A stretch of 64,000 nucleotides of DNA from Rhodospirillum sp047263945 (GTDB taxonomy: Bacteria > Pseudomonadota > Alphaproteobacteria > Rhodospirillales > Rhodospirillaceae), in contig NZ_JBLAVB010000004.1 of NCBI RefSeq assembly GCF_047263945.1, positions 434,001 to 498,000 of the forward strand, in the 5' to 3' direction. The translations under genes and the position numbers were made by a program. Below the pieces are notes generated by a model. It made no database searches. It worked only from the letters and a program-made list of their open reading frames with translations, and was not told where the DNA came from. Shown here piece by piece: positions 16,294 through 26,403 of this stretch (position 1 is the first letter of the stretch; every line of letters starts with the position of its first letter).

Positions 16294-17148
16294 ATGGCAT
16301 CCCTCAAGAATACTCTTCTCCCCCGGTCCCTGCGTATTGGTATCAAAAATTGGGCCAAAGGCCGGTGGAGAAATGGCCTCCAAAAGGGAGCACCCTGGGT
16401 GGGTGTGGCCCATTCCGCCATCAACAACCACGAGCGAGAGATCATTTCCCAGCATGGGGAAGATGGCATTCTCGCCCATTTGGTCCGCGCCCTTGACCTG
16501 GGTGCGCGACCCTTCCTGGAAATCGGGTTTCACCCGGCAGAGGCCAACCTGATCCACCATGCCTTGCGCAACCCGGGCCAGGGGACATTCGTTGACGCCA
16601 ACGCCCGGGGATGCGCCCTGGCAGAGCGTGTATTCCGTCGATCCGGACCCGCGAATTACCGCATTCTGAACCGGAGGGTGACGCCTGACACGATCAATGC
16701 CTTGGTTCTGGAAGCCGGAGGGACGAACCTGGGGATTCTCTCGCTGGATGTCGACAGCATCGACTATTGGATCTGGAAAGCCCTGGAGGTCGCCCGCCCT
16801 CCCCTGGTGGTCCTCGAATACAATGGCGCCCTTGGCCCTACCCGCATGGCCACCTTCCCCCTGATCCATAGGCCCGTTGCCGATGGTCAGAATCCTCTTT
16901 TCCACGGGGCCTCACTCGCCGCCCTGACCCAACTCGCGCAAAACAAAGGCTATCGGCTGATCGGCTGCGAGACCTCTGGTGTGAACGCCTTCTACCTCAG
17001 GGCTGGAGAACTGGAGGAGACCTATCCCACACTCACCCCGGAAGAGGCCTTTTTCTGGCCTGACCACCTGTTCGAGCGCGGCCTGACCGCCGACAGCCTC
17101 GCTGCAGAGATCTCAGGCCTCCCCTTCGAGGAGATTGCTCTAGAGTGA
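16294..17148 (+). CDS. FkbM-like / methyltransferase-fold protein, function uncertain
   Basis: The 284-residue protein has an N-terminal NHEREIISQHGEDGIL segment, then FLEIGFHPAEANLIHHAL and GTFVDANARG. A second block LGILSLDVDSIDYWIW is followed by PPLVVLEYNGALGP. This SQxGEDGI ... LSxDxDxxDYWxWK ... VxEYN pattern belongs to a family related to FkbM methyltransferases, often linked to surface glycan or sugar modification. The usual Gly-rich SAM loop is poorly recognisable, so activity is unproven. The ATG at 16294 follows AGGACGGAGC; an earlier start at 16195 overlaps the sdh terminator. Confidence 0.6.
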   Translation: MASLKNTLLPRSLRIGIKNWAKGRWRNGLQKGAPWVGVAHSAINNHEREIISQHGEDGILAHLVRALDLGARPFLEIGFHPAEANLIHHALRNPGQGTFVDANARGCALAERVFRRSGPANYRILNRRVTPDTINALVLEAGGTNLGILSLDVDSIDYWIWKALEVARPPLVVLEYNGALGPTRMATFPLIHRPVADGQNPLFHGASLAALTQLAQNKGYRLIGCETSGVNAFYLRAGELEETYPTLTPEEAFFWPDHLFERGLTADSLAAEISGLPFEEIALE

Positions 17149-17182
17149 AACGGGATCAGCTTGAGTCAAGCTGGCTACGGTA

Positions 17183-17316
17183 CACGACGGTGTTTCGTAT
17201 TTTTGGGCGATTGCCCAAACCCATTTGGGGGCAAATGCCCCCAAACCCCCTTTTTTTAATGGCCTGGGGTCTGGGGCCTTTCGGCCCCAGTGGGGGACGG
17301 GGCAAAGCCCCGTGAC
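17183..17316 (-). repeat. dispersed intergenic repeat (about 145 bp), copy B
   Basis: This is the inverted orientation of the element at 3091. Reading the plus strand, ACACGACGGTGTTTCGT leads into GGGCGA/TTGCCC, TTTGGGGGCA/TGCCCCCAAA and finally the GGGGCC-TTTC-GGCCCC and GGGGCAAAGCCCC stems. It fills the gap between two converging genes; an imperfect CAGCTTG/CAAGCTG hairpin (about 17155-17175) precedes it. Confidence 0.8.
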
Positions 17317-17398
17317 AGGAAAACATCCCCTGCCGAATACAGTGGCCCAACGTGACCTGGACCCCGCGCCATCACCTCCGGGGCGGCTCAGAGGCACC

Positions 17399-17776
17399 TT
17401 ATCCGGCGGCTTTGCGGGACCGCTTGGCCGCTTCCCAGGCCCTTTTGCCCCATTCGGCCAAGCGATCCTCACTATCGAGAACGAAGGGGGGAACGAGGCG
17501 GAATTTCAGGCCACCGGATGGCACACCGCCTTGGGAGAATAGATCTCCTCCCGCTCCGCCATCTTCTTGGCCTTCCTCCCGCTCCCAGGCGTCATAGGGA
17601 GCCTGGGTTTGTTGATCGACGCGGAAGTGCAGCAATCCGCCAGAGAGAATGCCGAACAAAACGCCATCCAAATAGAAACCAGTGGCATCGGACATCTCAT
17701 GGGCCTTCACCCCGCCGAGCGCCGCACGCATCAGGGGCAAGAGGGCCTGGGCAGTGGATTGTTGGTCGTTGGCCAT
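17399..17776 (-). CDS. TfoX N-terminal domain protein
   Basis: The small 125-residue protein has the TfoX/Sxy N-terminal pattern: EMSDATGFYLDGVLFGILSGGLLHFRVDQQT, where the family shows a GxYLDGxxFG ... LYFKVD motif. The C-terminal half is low-complexity (Gly, Glu) and then basic, and there is no TfoX C-terminal helix-hairpin domain. In other bacteria this domain alone has no settled function. The ATG at 17776 has GGAAGG about ten bases upstream; a TTG at 17794 is the alternative. It lies downstream of fumarase on the same strand. Confidence 0.65.
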   Translation of the reverse strand: MANDQQSTAQALLPLMRAALGGVKAHEMSDATGFYLDGVLFGILSGGLLHFRVDQQTQAPYDAWEREEGQEDGGAGGDLFSQGGVPSGGLKFRLVPPFVLDSEDRLAEWGKRAWEAAKRSRKAAG

Positions 17777-17887
17777 GGGCAGGGGACCTTCCAAGGGAGC
17801 GGGCCGGACAGAATTACCGGAGGGGCCGCGAAATGGGAAGGAAGAAGGAGGGGGCGGAAATCAAGCCGCCCCCACAACAGGTACAAG

Positions 17888-19504
<1,617 letters not shown>

Positions 19505-19653
19505 GGTCGTCTTCTCCCCCAGGGACCTTGGGAGCAGGGTCTATGCCCCCGCTTTAGGGCCCCAAGCTTTTGTCCCCATGCTTTTGGACTCCGGTCGTGG
19601 AGGAGCGAAACCGGTCTCCCGATCCGGTCCACCCCCCATGCGAGGCTGCTTTA

Positions 19654-20169
19654 TTAGGGCTTCTTGCGGAAGGTATCCAGTGTGATGACGTTATCTTCGG
19701 GCGCGGTCACACCGTCCTGGGCATCGACACCATCCTGATCGTCCTCGGCCACGGGGTCGGGAAACAGGTCGTCGTCCTCGTCCTCCTCGTCCTCCAGAAC
19801 CACACCGGTCTGAAATTGCAAACCGAAGGATGCATGGGGATCGGCAAAGGCGCTGACAGCCTCGAAGGGGATCACCAGCCGTTCGCGGATACCGCCGAAA
19901 GACAGGACCACAGCGAAGAAGCTCTCCCGAACCTCCAGGTCCCAGAACTGGTTCTGGAGAACGATGGTCATGGCCTCGGGGTGCTGGCTTTTCAGCCGGG
20001 GAGACAGAACCGTGTCGGGGTGGTTGGTGTCGAAGGTGATATAGAAATGGTGCTCGCCGGGGAGGCCCTGCCGCAAGGTAATTTCCAGGGCTTCGCGCAA
20101 AACGCCACGCAGGGCTTTTTCTACCATGCGATCATAGGCGAGGTGTTCGATGATATCGTCCACGGGCAA
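19654..20169 (-). CDS. sspB: SspB-like adaptor of ClpXP
   Basis: The 171-residue protein matches alphaproteobacterial SspB: HLAYDRMVEKALRGVL at the start, GLPGEHHFYITFDTNHPDTVLSPRL, MTIVLQNQFWDLEV and LVIPFEAVSAFADPHASFGLQF. A long acidic linker follows, and a short tail VITLDTFRKKP that should dock on the ClpX zinc domain. SspB binds the tmRNA-encoded degradation tag and hands stalled products to ClpXP. The tmRNA gene itself lies about 330 bases upstream on the same strand, so tag and tag-reader are neighbours here. Confidence 0.92.
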   Translation of the reverse strand: MPVDDIIEHLAYDRMVEKALRGVLREALEITLRQGLPGEHHFYITFDTNHPDTVLSPRLKSQHPEAMTIVLQNQFWDLEVRESFFAVVLSFGGIRERLVIPFEAVSAFADPHASFGLQFQTGVVLEDEEDEDDDLFPDPVAEDDQDGVDAQDGVTAPEDNVITLDTFRKKP

Positions 20170-20494
20170 TCCTTCGTCCCTCGTGAGTGGGTTTGTGGGT
20201 CATCCTGACCCCATAGCATAAACGGAACCACGGGCAACACAATCCTGTCCCGTAGTCGGGGAGAGGATAAATCAGTTAATCGTGGGTTATTCATGACAGA
20301 AACCCTCTCTGTCAGAGGCCGTTCCGTTGGAGCATCTTGCTTTATCTCACTTTGTGCGCACACCCGGCGAGCACTGTTGCTCAAAATGCTCTAGACCGAG
20401 TCTCTGCCCATTCAGGCGTAGTGGGGGGAAAGTGGAGGGTGGGGGAAAGTGGAGGGCTTCTGTTGCCCGGCGCCCCCCGAGCCGCGCCTAGACG
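20170..20494. other. gap between sspB and ssrA
   Basis: No gene is supported here. A near-exact direct repeat of GGGGGAAAGTGGAGGG lies at about 20423-20456, next to the presumed 3' end of the tmRNA. A short TGACAGA/TCTGTCA inverted repeat lies near 20295-20320. The sspB promoter probably lies in this stretch, but I see no convincing -35/-10 pair. Confidence 0.4.
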
Positions 20495-20785
20495 TGCGAA
20501 GGCCTAGGACTTAATTGAGATTGTGACACTGCTTACGCAGCGGCACGCACCTCGGCAAAGTTGTCATTGGCAACTGTTGCAATGGCCCGGTAACGGTGGA
20601 ACCATGCCGAACACAGCCTACGTCTTTACCACGCGCGTCGATCCTATTTCGCCCCCAAAGGGACCAACCAGACTTTCGCAAAGCAAGGTTGGCCGCTGAA
20701 ACTGGTGGAGGCGCCGGGTACCGCCCCCGGGTCCGCAACGCTTATTCCACGAAGGGTTTAGCGTCATAGCCGAGCAAGCCCGGCA
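20495..20785 (-). ncRNA. ssrA: circularly permuted two-piece tmRNA
   Basis: Read on the minus strand, the gene has the alphaproteobacterial permuted order. The acceptor piece runs from about 20785 to the CCA at 20703, with the T-arm and CGCCTCCACCA 3' end. A spacer at 20657-20702 is removed in processing. The coding piece starts GGGGGCGAAATAGGATCGACG at about 20656. The 5' GGGGGCG pairs with the CGCCUCC of the acceptor end, rejoining the tRNA-like domain. The tag reading frame is 20533-20571 and encodes ANDNFAEVRAAA followed by TAA; with the tRNA-borne Ala the tag is AANDNFAEVRAAA. The 3' limit of the coding piece (about 20495) is an estimate. Confidence 0.93.
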
Positions 20786-20790
20786 GCCCC

Positions 20791-20819
20791 AATATAAGCG
20801 GACCTTCACCGGAATGCAA
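20791..20819 (-). promoter_or_regulatory. ssrA: sigma-70 promoter of ssrA
   Basis: On the minus strand TTGCAT (20819-20814) and TATATT (20796-20791) are separated by exactly 17 bases. Transcription would begin near 20785, at the 5' end of the acceptor piece. Confidence 0.75.
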
Positions 20820-20920
20820 AGGGGGTCCGATTGTTTCTTTTCAATGAATTGAGAGGAGCCAGTCGATACCCCTGCCTCTCCCCCTGTCTCGGCGATATGA
20901 TGATGCTGGGACGCAGTGCC

Positions 20921-21937
20921 TCAGCCACGTGCCAGATGGCCGTTCAATTCATCAAGCAGGGCAGCCTTTCTCTCCGGAGTCAGGAAGGCGCCTTCGATGC
21001 CATTGCTCGCCAGCTGGGCGAGGTCTACCCGGCTCAAGTCGAGTGCCTGGGCAACCGCGCGATAATTGTCACCCAGGTACCCCCCGAAATAGGAGGGGTC
21101 ATCGGAATTCACCGTGACCTTCAGGCCCAGGTCCAGCATCCGTTTCAGGGGATGCTGCGCCAAATCCTCGACCACGCAGAGCTTATGGTTGGAAAGCGGG
21201 CAGACCGTCAGGGTCATCCCCTCTGCCACCAACCGGTCCACCAGGGCCGGATCTTCCAGCGACCGGTTGCCGTGGTCGATCCGATCCACCTTCAGCAGGT
21301 CCAGGGCCTCCCACACATAGGCGGGCGGGCCTTCCTCCCCCGCATGGGCCATGACTTTCAGGCCCAGGCCCCGGGCTTTTTCAAATACCCGGGTGAACTT
21401 GGACGGCGGATGCCCAACCTCAGAAGAATCCAGCCCCAGACCCAATAGGCACTCCCGATAGGGAAGAGCGGCTTCCAGGGTTTTCAGCGCATCCGCCTCG
21501 GGCAGGTGACGCAGGATACTGAGGATCAGCCCCGAGGTGATGCCCAGGTCCCGTTCCCCCTCCTCCAGGGCATCCAGAATACCCTCAATGGTCTCGGCGA
21601 AGGGAACGCCGCGCTCGGTATGTCCTTGAGGGTCAAAGAAGATCTCCACATGGCGGACATTATCCCGGGCGACGCGGTCCAGATACGCCCGGGTGAGATC
21701 TTGGAAATCCTGGCGGGTCCGCAGTACCGCCATGCCCTGATAATAGAGGTCCAGGAACTCCTGAAGATTGCCGAACTGGTAAGCAGCCCGGATCTCCTCG
21801 ACCGAGTCGTAGGGCAAAGCCACGCCATTGCGGTGGGCCAGATCGAACATCAGTTCAGGTTCAAGGCTGCCCTCAATGTGCAGGTGCAGCTCCACCTTGG
21901 GCAAAGCTTGGATGAAGTGCTCTATATCGTGTGTCAT
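20921..21937 (-). CDS. adenine deaminase (adenosine deaminase family)
   Basis: The 338-residue metal-dependent deaminase opens LPKVELHLHIEGSLEPELMF with two zinc His. It carries AYQFGNLQEFLDLYYQG, LGLDSSEVGHPPSKF, VMAHAGEEGPPAYVWEALDLL, TVCPLSNHKLCVV and VTVNSDDPSYFGGY. The DSSEVGHPPSKF and YVWEALDLL wording fits the bacterial/fungal adenine deaminase branch (adenine to hypoxanthine) better than adenosine deaminase, though this is by eye. The ATG at 21937 begins the conserved domain. Upstream codons to 22075 have no family likeness. It is a purine-salvage gene and possibly lies at the end of the que transcript. Confidence 0.85.
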   Translation of the reverse strand: MTHDIEHFIQALPKVELHLHIEGSLEPELMFDLAHRNGVALPYDSVEEIRAAYQFGNLQEFLDLYYQGMAVLRTRQDFQDLTRAYLDRVARDNVRHVEIFFDPQGHTERGVPFAETIEGILDALEEGERDLGITSGLILSILRHLPEADALKTLEAALPYRECLLGLGLDSSEVGHPPSKFTRVFEKARGLGLKVMAHAGEEGPPAYVWEALDLLKVDRIDHGNRSLEDPALVDRLVAEGMTLTVCPLSNHKLCVVEDLAQHPLKRMLDLGLKVTVNSDDPSYFGGYLGDNYRAVAQALDLSRVDLAQLASNGIEGAFLTPERKAALLDELNGHLARG

Positions 21938-22067
21938 GGCTCGAACATGGGGATGGAGGGGGGCTGTGCCCAGGGGGATTTGCCATAATCCTGGATGGCT
22001 GATGGACGTTTGACCGAGGTGTGACGCGGGTCCGGTTGGAAGGGGGGCGCCCTGATGCCCCCCCCGG

Positions 22068-22796
22068 TCAAACACCGCGCCGGTTGCCCCAGATCATCAC
22101 ATGCAATTGGGGGAGGACCCGGGCGGAAAACCAGCGGTCGGCGGTCACCCGCTCCGCCAGCCAGCGCAACCGCTCTCCGATCCCGTCCAGGTCGATGGCT
22201 CCGTCTTCAGTGTCTGGGGACGGAGGGGTGTGATTGCCCGGCTGCAGGGTGAGGGGAAGGGTTGGGAAGCGGGACGCGACTCCTTTGGCGAAGGTGTAAT
22301 CTGCCTCGTCCATTACCACGACTTTCAGGGAGACCTGCGGTCCGTCACCGGCGGCCTGGAGACAGTCCGCGAGCTTCCCCCAATCTGTGACCATGCCCGA
22401 GGAGGGCGGCTTGGGGCTTAGGATGAGGTGGTCCAAATCAGCGAACCACGCCCGGTCAATGGATCCCTGCGTTTCCAGGGCGAAGCGATAGCCCTCGGCT
22501 TTCCCCCGGGCGATCACTCCCCCGAGGGGCTGAATCGCCGGATTGCCGCCCGAAAGCGAAATCATCACCGGATCCCCGCCGGACAACCGCGTGACCTTTG
22601 CCCAGACAGTGGCGGCGTCCATGGGCATCCAGGTTGCGCGGAATTTCGGGTCAACGGCGTGGAGCGTGTCGCACCAGGAACAGCGATAGTCGCAGCCACC
22701 AAGGCGAACGAAGACCGTGGGATGTCCGATCAACGGTCCCTCGCCTTGGATGGTCGGGCCAAAGATCTCACTGACACGCAGTATCCCCTCGGTCAC
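22068..22796 (-). CDS. queE: 7-carboxy-7-deazaguanine synthase
   Basis: The 242-residue radical SAM enzyme makes 7-carboxy-7-deazaguanine from 6-carboxytetrahydropterin in the queuosine pathway. It opens RVSEIFGPTIQGEGPLIGHPTVFVRLGGC and has the cluster motif GGCDYRCSWCDT (CxxxCxxC). The SAM-binding SLSGGNPAIQP segment follows and the C-terminus is LPQLHVMIWGNRRGV. The start is a GTG overlapping the queD stop by four bases (GTGA). It is the last gene of queC-queD-queE. Confidence 0.95.
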   Translation of the reverse strand: MTEGILRVSEIFGPTIQGEGPLIGHPTVFVRLGGCDYRCSWCDTLHAVDPKFRATWMPMDAATVWAKVTRLSGGDPVMISLSGGNPAIQPLGGVIARGKAEGYRFALETQGSIDRAWFADLDHLILSPKPPSSGMVTDWGKLADCLQAAGDGPQVSLKVVVMDEADYTFAKGVASRFPTLPLTLQPGNHTPPSPDTEDGAIDLDGIGERLRWLAERVTADRWFSARVLPQLHVMIWGNRRGV

Positions 22797-23203
22797 GACC
22801 CGTTATCCGGTAACGCCTCTGCGGGCGGGGTATTCCCCAACGCCCTTTCAGGGCGATACTCCGCCCAAGTCTTTGGTGTCTCGGAAATCCGCACGGCTTC
22901 GGTTTCCGGCCATCGGGCCTTGCACCAGTCGAAGCAGGTCTTGGCGATATGCTCCGCCGTCACGCACTCATCGCCGAGCACATCATTCAAATGCCGATGG
23001 TCCAGGGTCCTGTCCAGCCAGTCCTTGAAAGGGGAGAGTTCCCGGTAATCCCGCACGAACCCCACGCCGTTCAAAGCCTCCGCCGCCAGAGCCACTTCCA
23101 CCACATAATTGTGGCCGTGGAGGCGGCCGCAGGGGTGCTCGTCGGGAAGCTGCTTGAGCTGGTGGGAGGCCGAGAAATGGAATTCCTTAAGAATCCGGTA
23201 CAT
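22793..23203 (-). CDS. queD: 6-carboxy-5,6,7,8-tetrahydropterin synthase
   Basis: The 136-residue enzyme converts dihydroneopterin triphosphate to carboxytetrahydropterin. It begins MYRILKEFHFSASHQLKQLP with the first zinc His and has CGRLHGHNYVVEV with the catalytic Cys and two further zinc His. DYRELSPFKDWLDRTLDHRHLND and the active-site Glu region ISETPKTWAEY complete the pattern. The ATG at 23203 shares one base with the queC stop (TGATG), so the two are translationally coupled; longer in-frame starts lie inside queC. Confidence 0.95.
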   Translation of the reverse strand: MYRILKEFHFSASHQLKQLPDEHPCGRLHGHNYVVEVALAAEALNGVGFVRDYRELSPFKDWLDRTLDHRHLNDVLGDECVTAEHIAKTCFDWCKARWPETEAVRISETPKTWAEYRPERALGNTPPAEALPDNGS

Positions 23204-23931
23204 CACCCTTCTCCCCTCGAGCCCAAACCGCGAGCCCGGGCGTCTGCCACAGCAGAGACCCAATAGTCTGGATCGGCATAGTCCGTGGGATCCTCCACCC
23301 CAGCCATGTGAAAGGCTTCCCGCCGCTCTACACAGGTGCCACAGCGACCACAGTGGACCTCGCCCCCTTTGTAGCAGGACCATGTCTCGGCGAAGGGCAC
23401 AGCCAGGCGGGCGCCCTCTCCGGCGATATCGGCCTTGCTTTGGTGGACGTAGGGGGTCTGGAAGGCGATCGGACCCATGCCCTCCAAGGCATGGCTTTGC
23501 ATGGTGGCGAATGCCTCACAAAAGCCCGGGCGGCAATCGGGGTAGATGAAGTGATCCCCGCCATGGACCGCGGCGGCCACGGCCTCGGCTCCCTGGGCGG
23601 AGGCAATGCCAAAGGCGATGGTCAGCATGATGGCGTTGCGGTTGGGAACCACGGTGATGCGCATGGTCTCCTCGGCATAGTGACCATCGGGGACGGCCAC
23701 CGCATCAGAGGTGAGGGAGGATCCGGAAAGCAAGGCGCCAACGGCACGCAGATCCACGATGTCATGGGGAACGCGGAGGCGGTCAGCGCAGCGGGCGGCG
23801 AAGGTCAGTTCCTTGGCGTGGCGTTGCCCGTAGTCGAAGGAAACGAGGCGGGAGAGGGTCGCCTCCTGGGCGACCTTATGGGCCAGCGTGACGGAATCCA
23901 ATCCGCCGGAGCAGATGACGATGGTTTTCAT
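23203..23931 (-). CDS. queC: 7-cyano-7-deazaguanine synthase
   Basis: The 242-residue ATP-dependent enzyme makes preQ0 from carboxydeazaguanine and ammonia. The PP-loop is ICSGGLDSVTLAHK, followed by FDYGQRHAKEL and the zinc-binding end ETWSCYKGGEVHCGRCGTCVERREAF with four Cys. It is first in the queC-queD-queE operon and is divergent from ffh. No preQ1 riboswitch is recognisable in its leader. Confidence 0.95.
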   Translation of the reverse strand: MKTIVICSGGLDSVTLAHKVAQEATLSRLVSFDYGQRHAKELTFAARCADRLRVPHDIVDLRAVGALLSGSSLTSDAVAVPDGHYAEETMRITVVPNRNAIMLTIAFGIASAQGAEAVAAAVHGGDHFIYPDCRPGFCEAFATMQSHALEGMGPIAFQTPYVHQSKADIAGEGARLAVPFAETWSCYKGGEVHCGRCGTCVERREAFHMAGVEDPTDYADPDYWVSAVADARARGLGSRGEG

Positions 23932-24343
23932 GGGGGTTCCTGTTTTTTACCGGGTAGGCTGCGACCGGGGTCCGTGAATTCGGACCAAGGGAGGTGTTTA
24001 GGGGAAAGGGACACGGAAGGAAAGAGGGCCGTTTGCAGTAAGGGCGTATTTGATGTTGGACGTGCTTTTGATACGTTGGAGTTTCTCCGTTCAAGGATGA
24101 GGGCCGGGGATCGTGATTGGGGATGGGGCCTAGGGAAAGCTTGACTCCGGCGCCCTCCAGCACTAGAAACCGATGCTCCGGTTCCGTGGACCATCCACGG
24201 GGCCGGTTTCGTGTCACCCATTTCGGTTGACCCATTGCCTCCGAGGAGGTCCGCCAGTCCGCGAGTATCGCGCACTGGCGCCAAACTCGTTTGCGTGGAG
24301 CTCACCGGGACGGGCCGAAACCCCAAGCCAGGGACCATTATTC
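23932..24343. other. divergent intergenic region between queC and ffh
   Basis: No gene is supported in these 412 bases. Nested palindromes lie at 24166-24210: an outer GAAACCG/CGGTTTC and an inner perfect CCGTGGA-CCA-TCCACGG stem. These could form a leader hairpin in the ffh transcript or a protein-binding site. Promoters for both directions must lie here, but none stands out. Confidence 0.45.
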
Positions 24344-25882
24344 ATGTTCGACGGTCTGTCCGGTCGCTTAGGAGATGTGTTCGACAAGCTGCGCCGCCGC
24401 GGCTCCCTTTCGGAGTCCGACGTTGACGCAGCCATGCGCGAAGTGCGCGTCGCCCTCCTGGAGGCCGATGTCTCGCTGTCGGTGGTCAAGCAGTTCGTCG
24501 CCCAGGTGAAGGAAAAGGCCGTCGGGCAGGAGGTTATCCGCTCCGTCACCCCAGGCCAGATGGTCGTCAAGATCGTCCATGATGCACTCGTGGAGATGCT
24601 CGGTGGCGAAGGCGCCCTGGACGAGCAGCCGGATCCCCTCGCGCTCGGCATCGATCTGGCCCATACCCCACCGGTTCCGGTTCTGATGGTCGGTTTGCAA
24701 GGATCCGGCAAGACCACGACCTCGGCCAAGCTGGCACTGCGCATCACCAAGCGCGAGCGCAAGAAGGTCCTGATGGCTTCCTTGGACGTCTACCGTCCGG
24801 CGGCCCAACAACAATTGAAAATCCTCGGCGAGCAGACCGGGGTCGATGTGCTGTCCATCGTCATGGGACAAAAGCCCGTGGAGATCGCCAAACGCGCCAT
24901 GAAGGAAGCGCGCGAGGGTGGTTACGATGTGGTGATCCTTGATACGGCGGGGCGTTTGCATATCGATGACGCCTTGATGGAGGAAGTGGCCAAGGTCCGG
25001 GAGATCACCAATCCCCGCGAGACCCTGCTGGTCACCGATGCCATGACCGGTCAGGACGCGGTCACCATCGCCCGCGAGTTCAACGAGAAAGTCGGCGTTA
25101 CCGGCATCGTTTTGACCCGGGTGGATGGCGATAGCCGCGGGGGTGCGGCCCTGTCCATGCGGGCGGTTACCGGCGTGCCCATCAAGCTGATGGGTATGGG
25201 CGAGAAGATGGATGCGCTTGAGGCGTTCCACGCCCAACGGATCGCTGGCCGGATCCTCGGCATGGGGGATGTGGTCTCTCTGGTGGAGAAGGCCGCAGAA
25301 ACCATCGAAGTGGCCGAGGCCGAAAAGCTTGCCAAGCGCATGGCCGAGGGCAAGTTCGACCTGGAAGACCTGCTGGCCCAGTTTCGTCAGATCAAAAAGA
25401 TGGGTGATATGAAGGGACTGCTCGGCATGCTGCCGGGCGTATCCAAGATGCAGCGCCAGATGGCGGAGTCCAAGATGGACGACAATATGATCAAGCGCCA
25501 AGAAGCCTTGATCCTGTCCATGACGATCAAGGAGCGGCGCAATCCCGATCTGATCAAGGCCTCACGCAAAAAGCGCATTGCCATGGGTGCGGGGATGACC
25601 GTGCCCGACGTGAACAAACTGCTGAAGCAACACCAGCAGATGGCCACGATGATGAAGAAGATGAAGAAAATGGGTGGCAAGAAGGGCCTTGCGGGCCTCC
25701 TTGGTGGTCTGGGCGGTGGCGGCGATATGCCCCCCGACCTTGGCGCCCTGGGTGGTCCCGGCGGCCTTCCCGGCGGGATGCCGGGAGGGGGTCTGCCACC
25801 CGGTTTCCCCGGTTTGGGTGGCCCAGGACTGGGCGCACCCGGAGGCGTGACCGGCCGCAAAAGTGGTCGGAAGAAGAAGTAG
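24344..25882 (+). CDS. ffh: signal recognition particle protein Ffh
   Basis: The SRP54-type GTPase of about 512 residues targets nascent membrane proteins to the inner membrane with 4.5S RNA and FtsY. The N domain begins MFDGLSGRLGDVFDKLRRRG. The G domain has GLQGSGKTTTSAKL, ASLDVYRPAAQQQL, ILDTAGRLHID and TRVDGDSRGGAALS. The Met-rich M domain includes QIKKMGDMKGLLGMLPG and ERRNPDLIKASRKKRIAMGAG. The C-terminal 60 residues are a Gly/Pro-rich tail ahead of a basic end, longer than in many species. The ATG at 24344 begins the canonical N domain. It leads the ffh-rpsP-rimM-trmD-rplS block. Confidence 0.97.
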   Translation: MFDGLSGRLGDVFDKLRRRGSLSESDVDAAMREVRVALLEADVSLSVVKQFVAQVKEKAVGQEVIRSVTPGQMVVKIVHDALVEMLGGEGALDEQPDPLALGIDLAHTPPVPVLMVGLQGSGKTTTSAKLALRITKRERKKVLMASLDVYRPAAQQQLKILGEQTGVDVLSIVMGQKPVEIAKRAMKEAREGGYDVVILDTAGRLHIDDALMEEVAKVREITNPRETLLVTDAMTGQDAVTIAREFNEKVGVTGIVLTRVDGDSRGGAALSMRAVTGVPIKLMGMGEKMDALEAFHAQRIAGRILGMGDVVSLVEKAAETIEVAEAEKLAKRMAEGKFDLEDLLAQFRQIKKMGDMKGLLGMLPGVSKMQRQMAESKMDDNMIKRQEALILSMTIKERRNPDLIKASRKKRIAMGAGMTVPDVNKLLKQHQQMATMMKKMKKMGGKKGLAGLLGGLGGGGDMPPDLGALGGPGGLPGGMPGGGLPPGFPGLGGPGLGAPGGVTGRKSGRKKK

Positions 25883-25933
25883 TTCCGTTAAAAGTAAACA
25901 AGTCTAAGTTCAAGAACCAGGAGTAAGACGACA

Positions 25934-26332
25934 ATGTCCCTGCGAATTCGGCTCGCCCGTGGTGGCGCCAAGAAGCGCCCCTTTTACCGCATTGTGATCG
26001 CCGACTCACGCTGCCCGCGCGATGGCAAGTTCATCGAAAAGGTCGGCATCTACGACCCCATGCTGCCCCGTGACAACGAGAACCGCATCGTCCTTAAAGA
26101 CGAGCGGATCAAATACTGGCTGGGCGTGGGCGCCACCCCGACCGACCGCGTCCATCGCTTCCTGGCGACTGCGGGCCTGACCGGCGAGCGCGCCATCCCC
26201 AATCAGACCACCAAGGCCGAGCCTGGTGCCAAGGCCAAGGAGCGTCTGCGCGAAGCCGAGGAAGCCGCCAAGGCCGCCGCCGAAGCCGCCGCTGCGGCCG
26301 AAGCTGAAGCCGCTGCTCCGGCCGAGGGCTAA
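25934..26332 (+). CDS. rpsP: 30S ribosomal protein S16
   Basis: This 132-residue small-subunit protein has the start SLRIRLARGGAKKRPFYRIVIADSR and the IGxYDPM-like GIYDPMLPRDNENRIVL. The body is followed by an Ala/Glu-rich extension (EEAAKAAAEAAAAAEAEAA) of the kind common in alphaproteobacterial S16. It lies 51 bases after ffh with AGGAG before the ATG. Confidence 0.97.
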   Translation: MSLRIRLARGGAKKRPFYRIVIADSRCPRDGKFIEKVGIYDPMLPRDNENRIVLKDERIKYWLGVGATPTDRVHRFLATAGLTGERAIPNQTTKAEPGAKAKERLREAEEAAKAAAEAAAAAEAEAAAPAEG

Positions 26333-26403
26333 GGCCCTCGGTTTTTCCAAGGTTTCCGTCTGGACCCTCGGCTCGGGTCCCCGGATTACGGGACTAGGAT
26401 GTG

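Noticed and set aside
20121..20384. 87-codon minus-strand frame upstream of sspB
   Set aside because: It overlaps the sspB start, has no ribosome-binding site or family likeness, and is better explained as leader sequence.
23932..24343. preQ1 riboswitch before queC
   Set aside because: No compact H-type pseudoknot pattern with a conserved A-rich tail could be found near the queC start.
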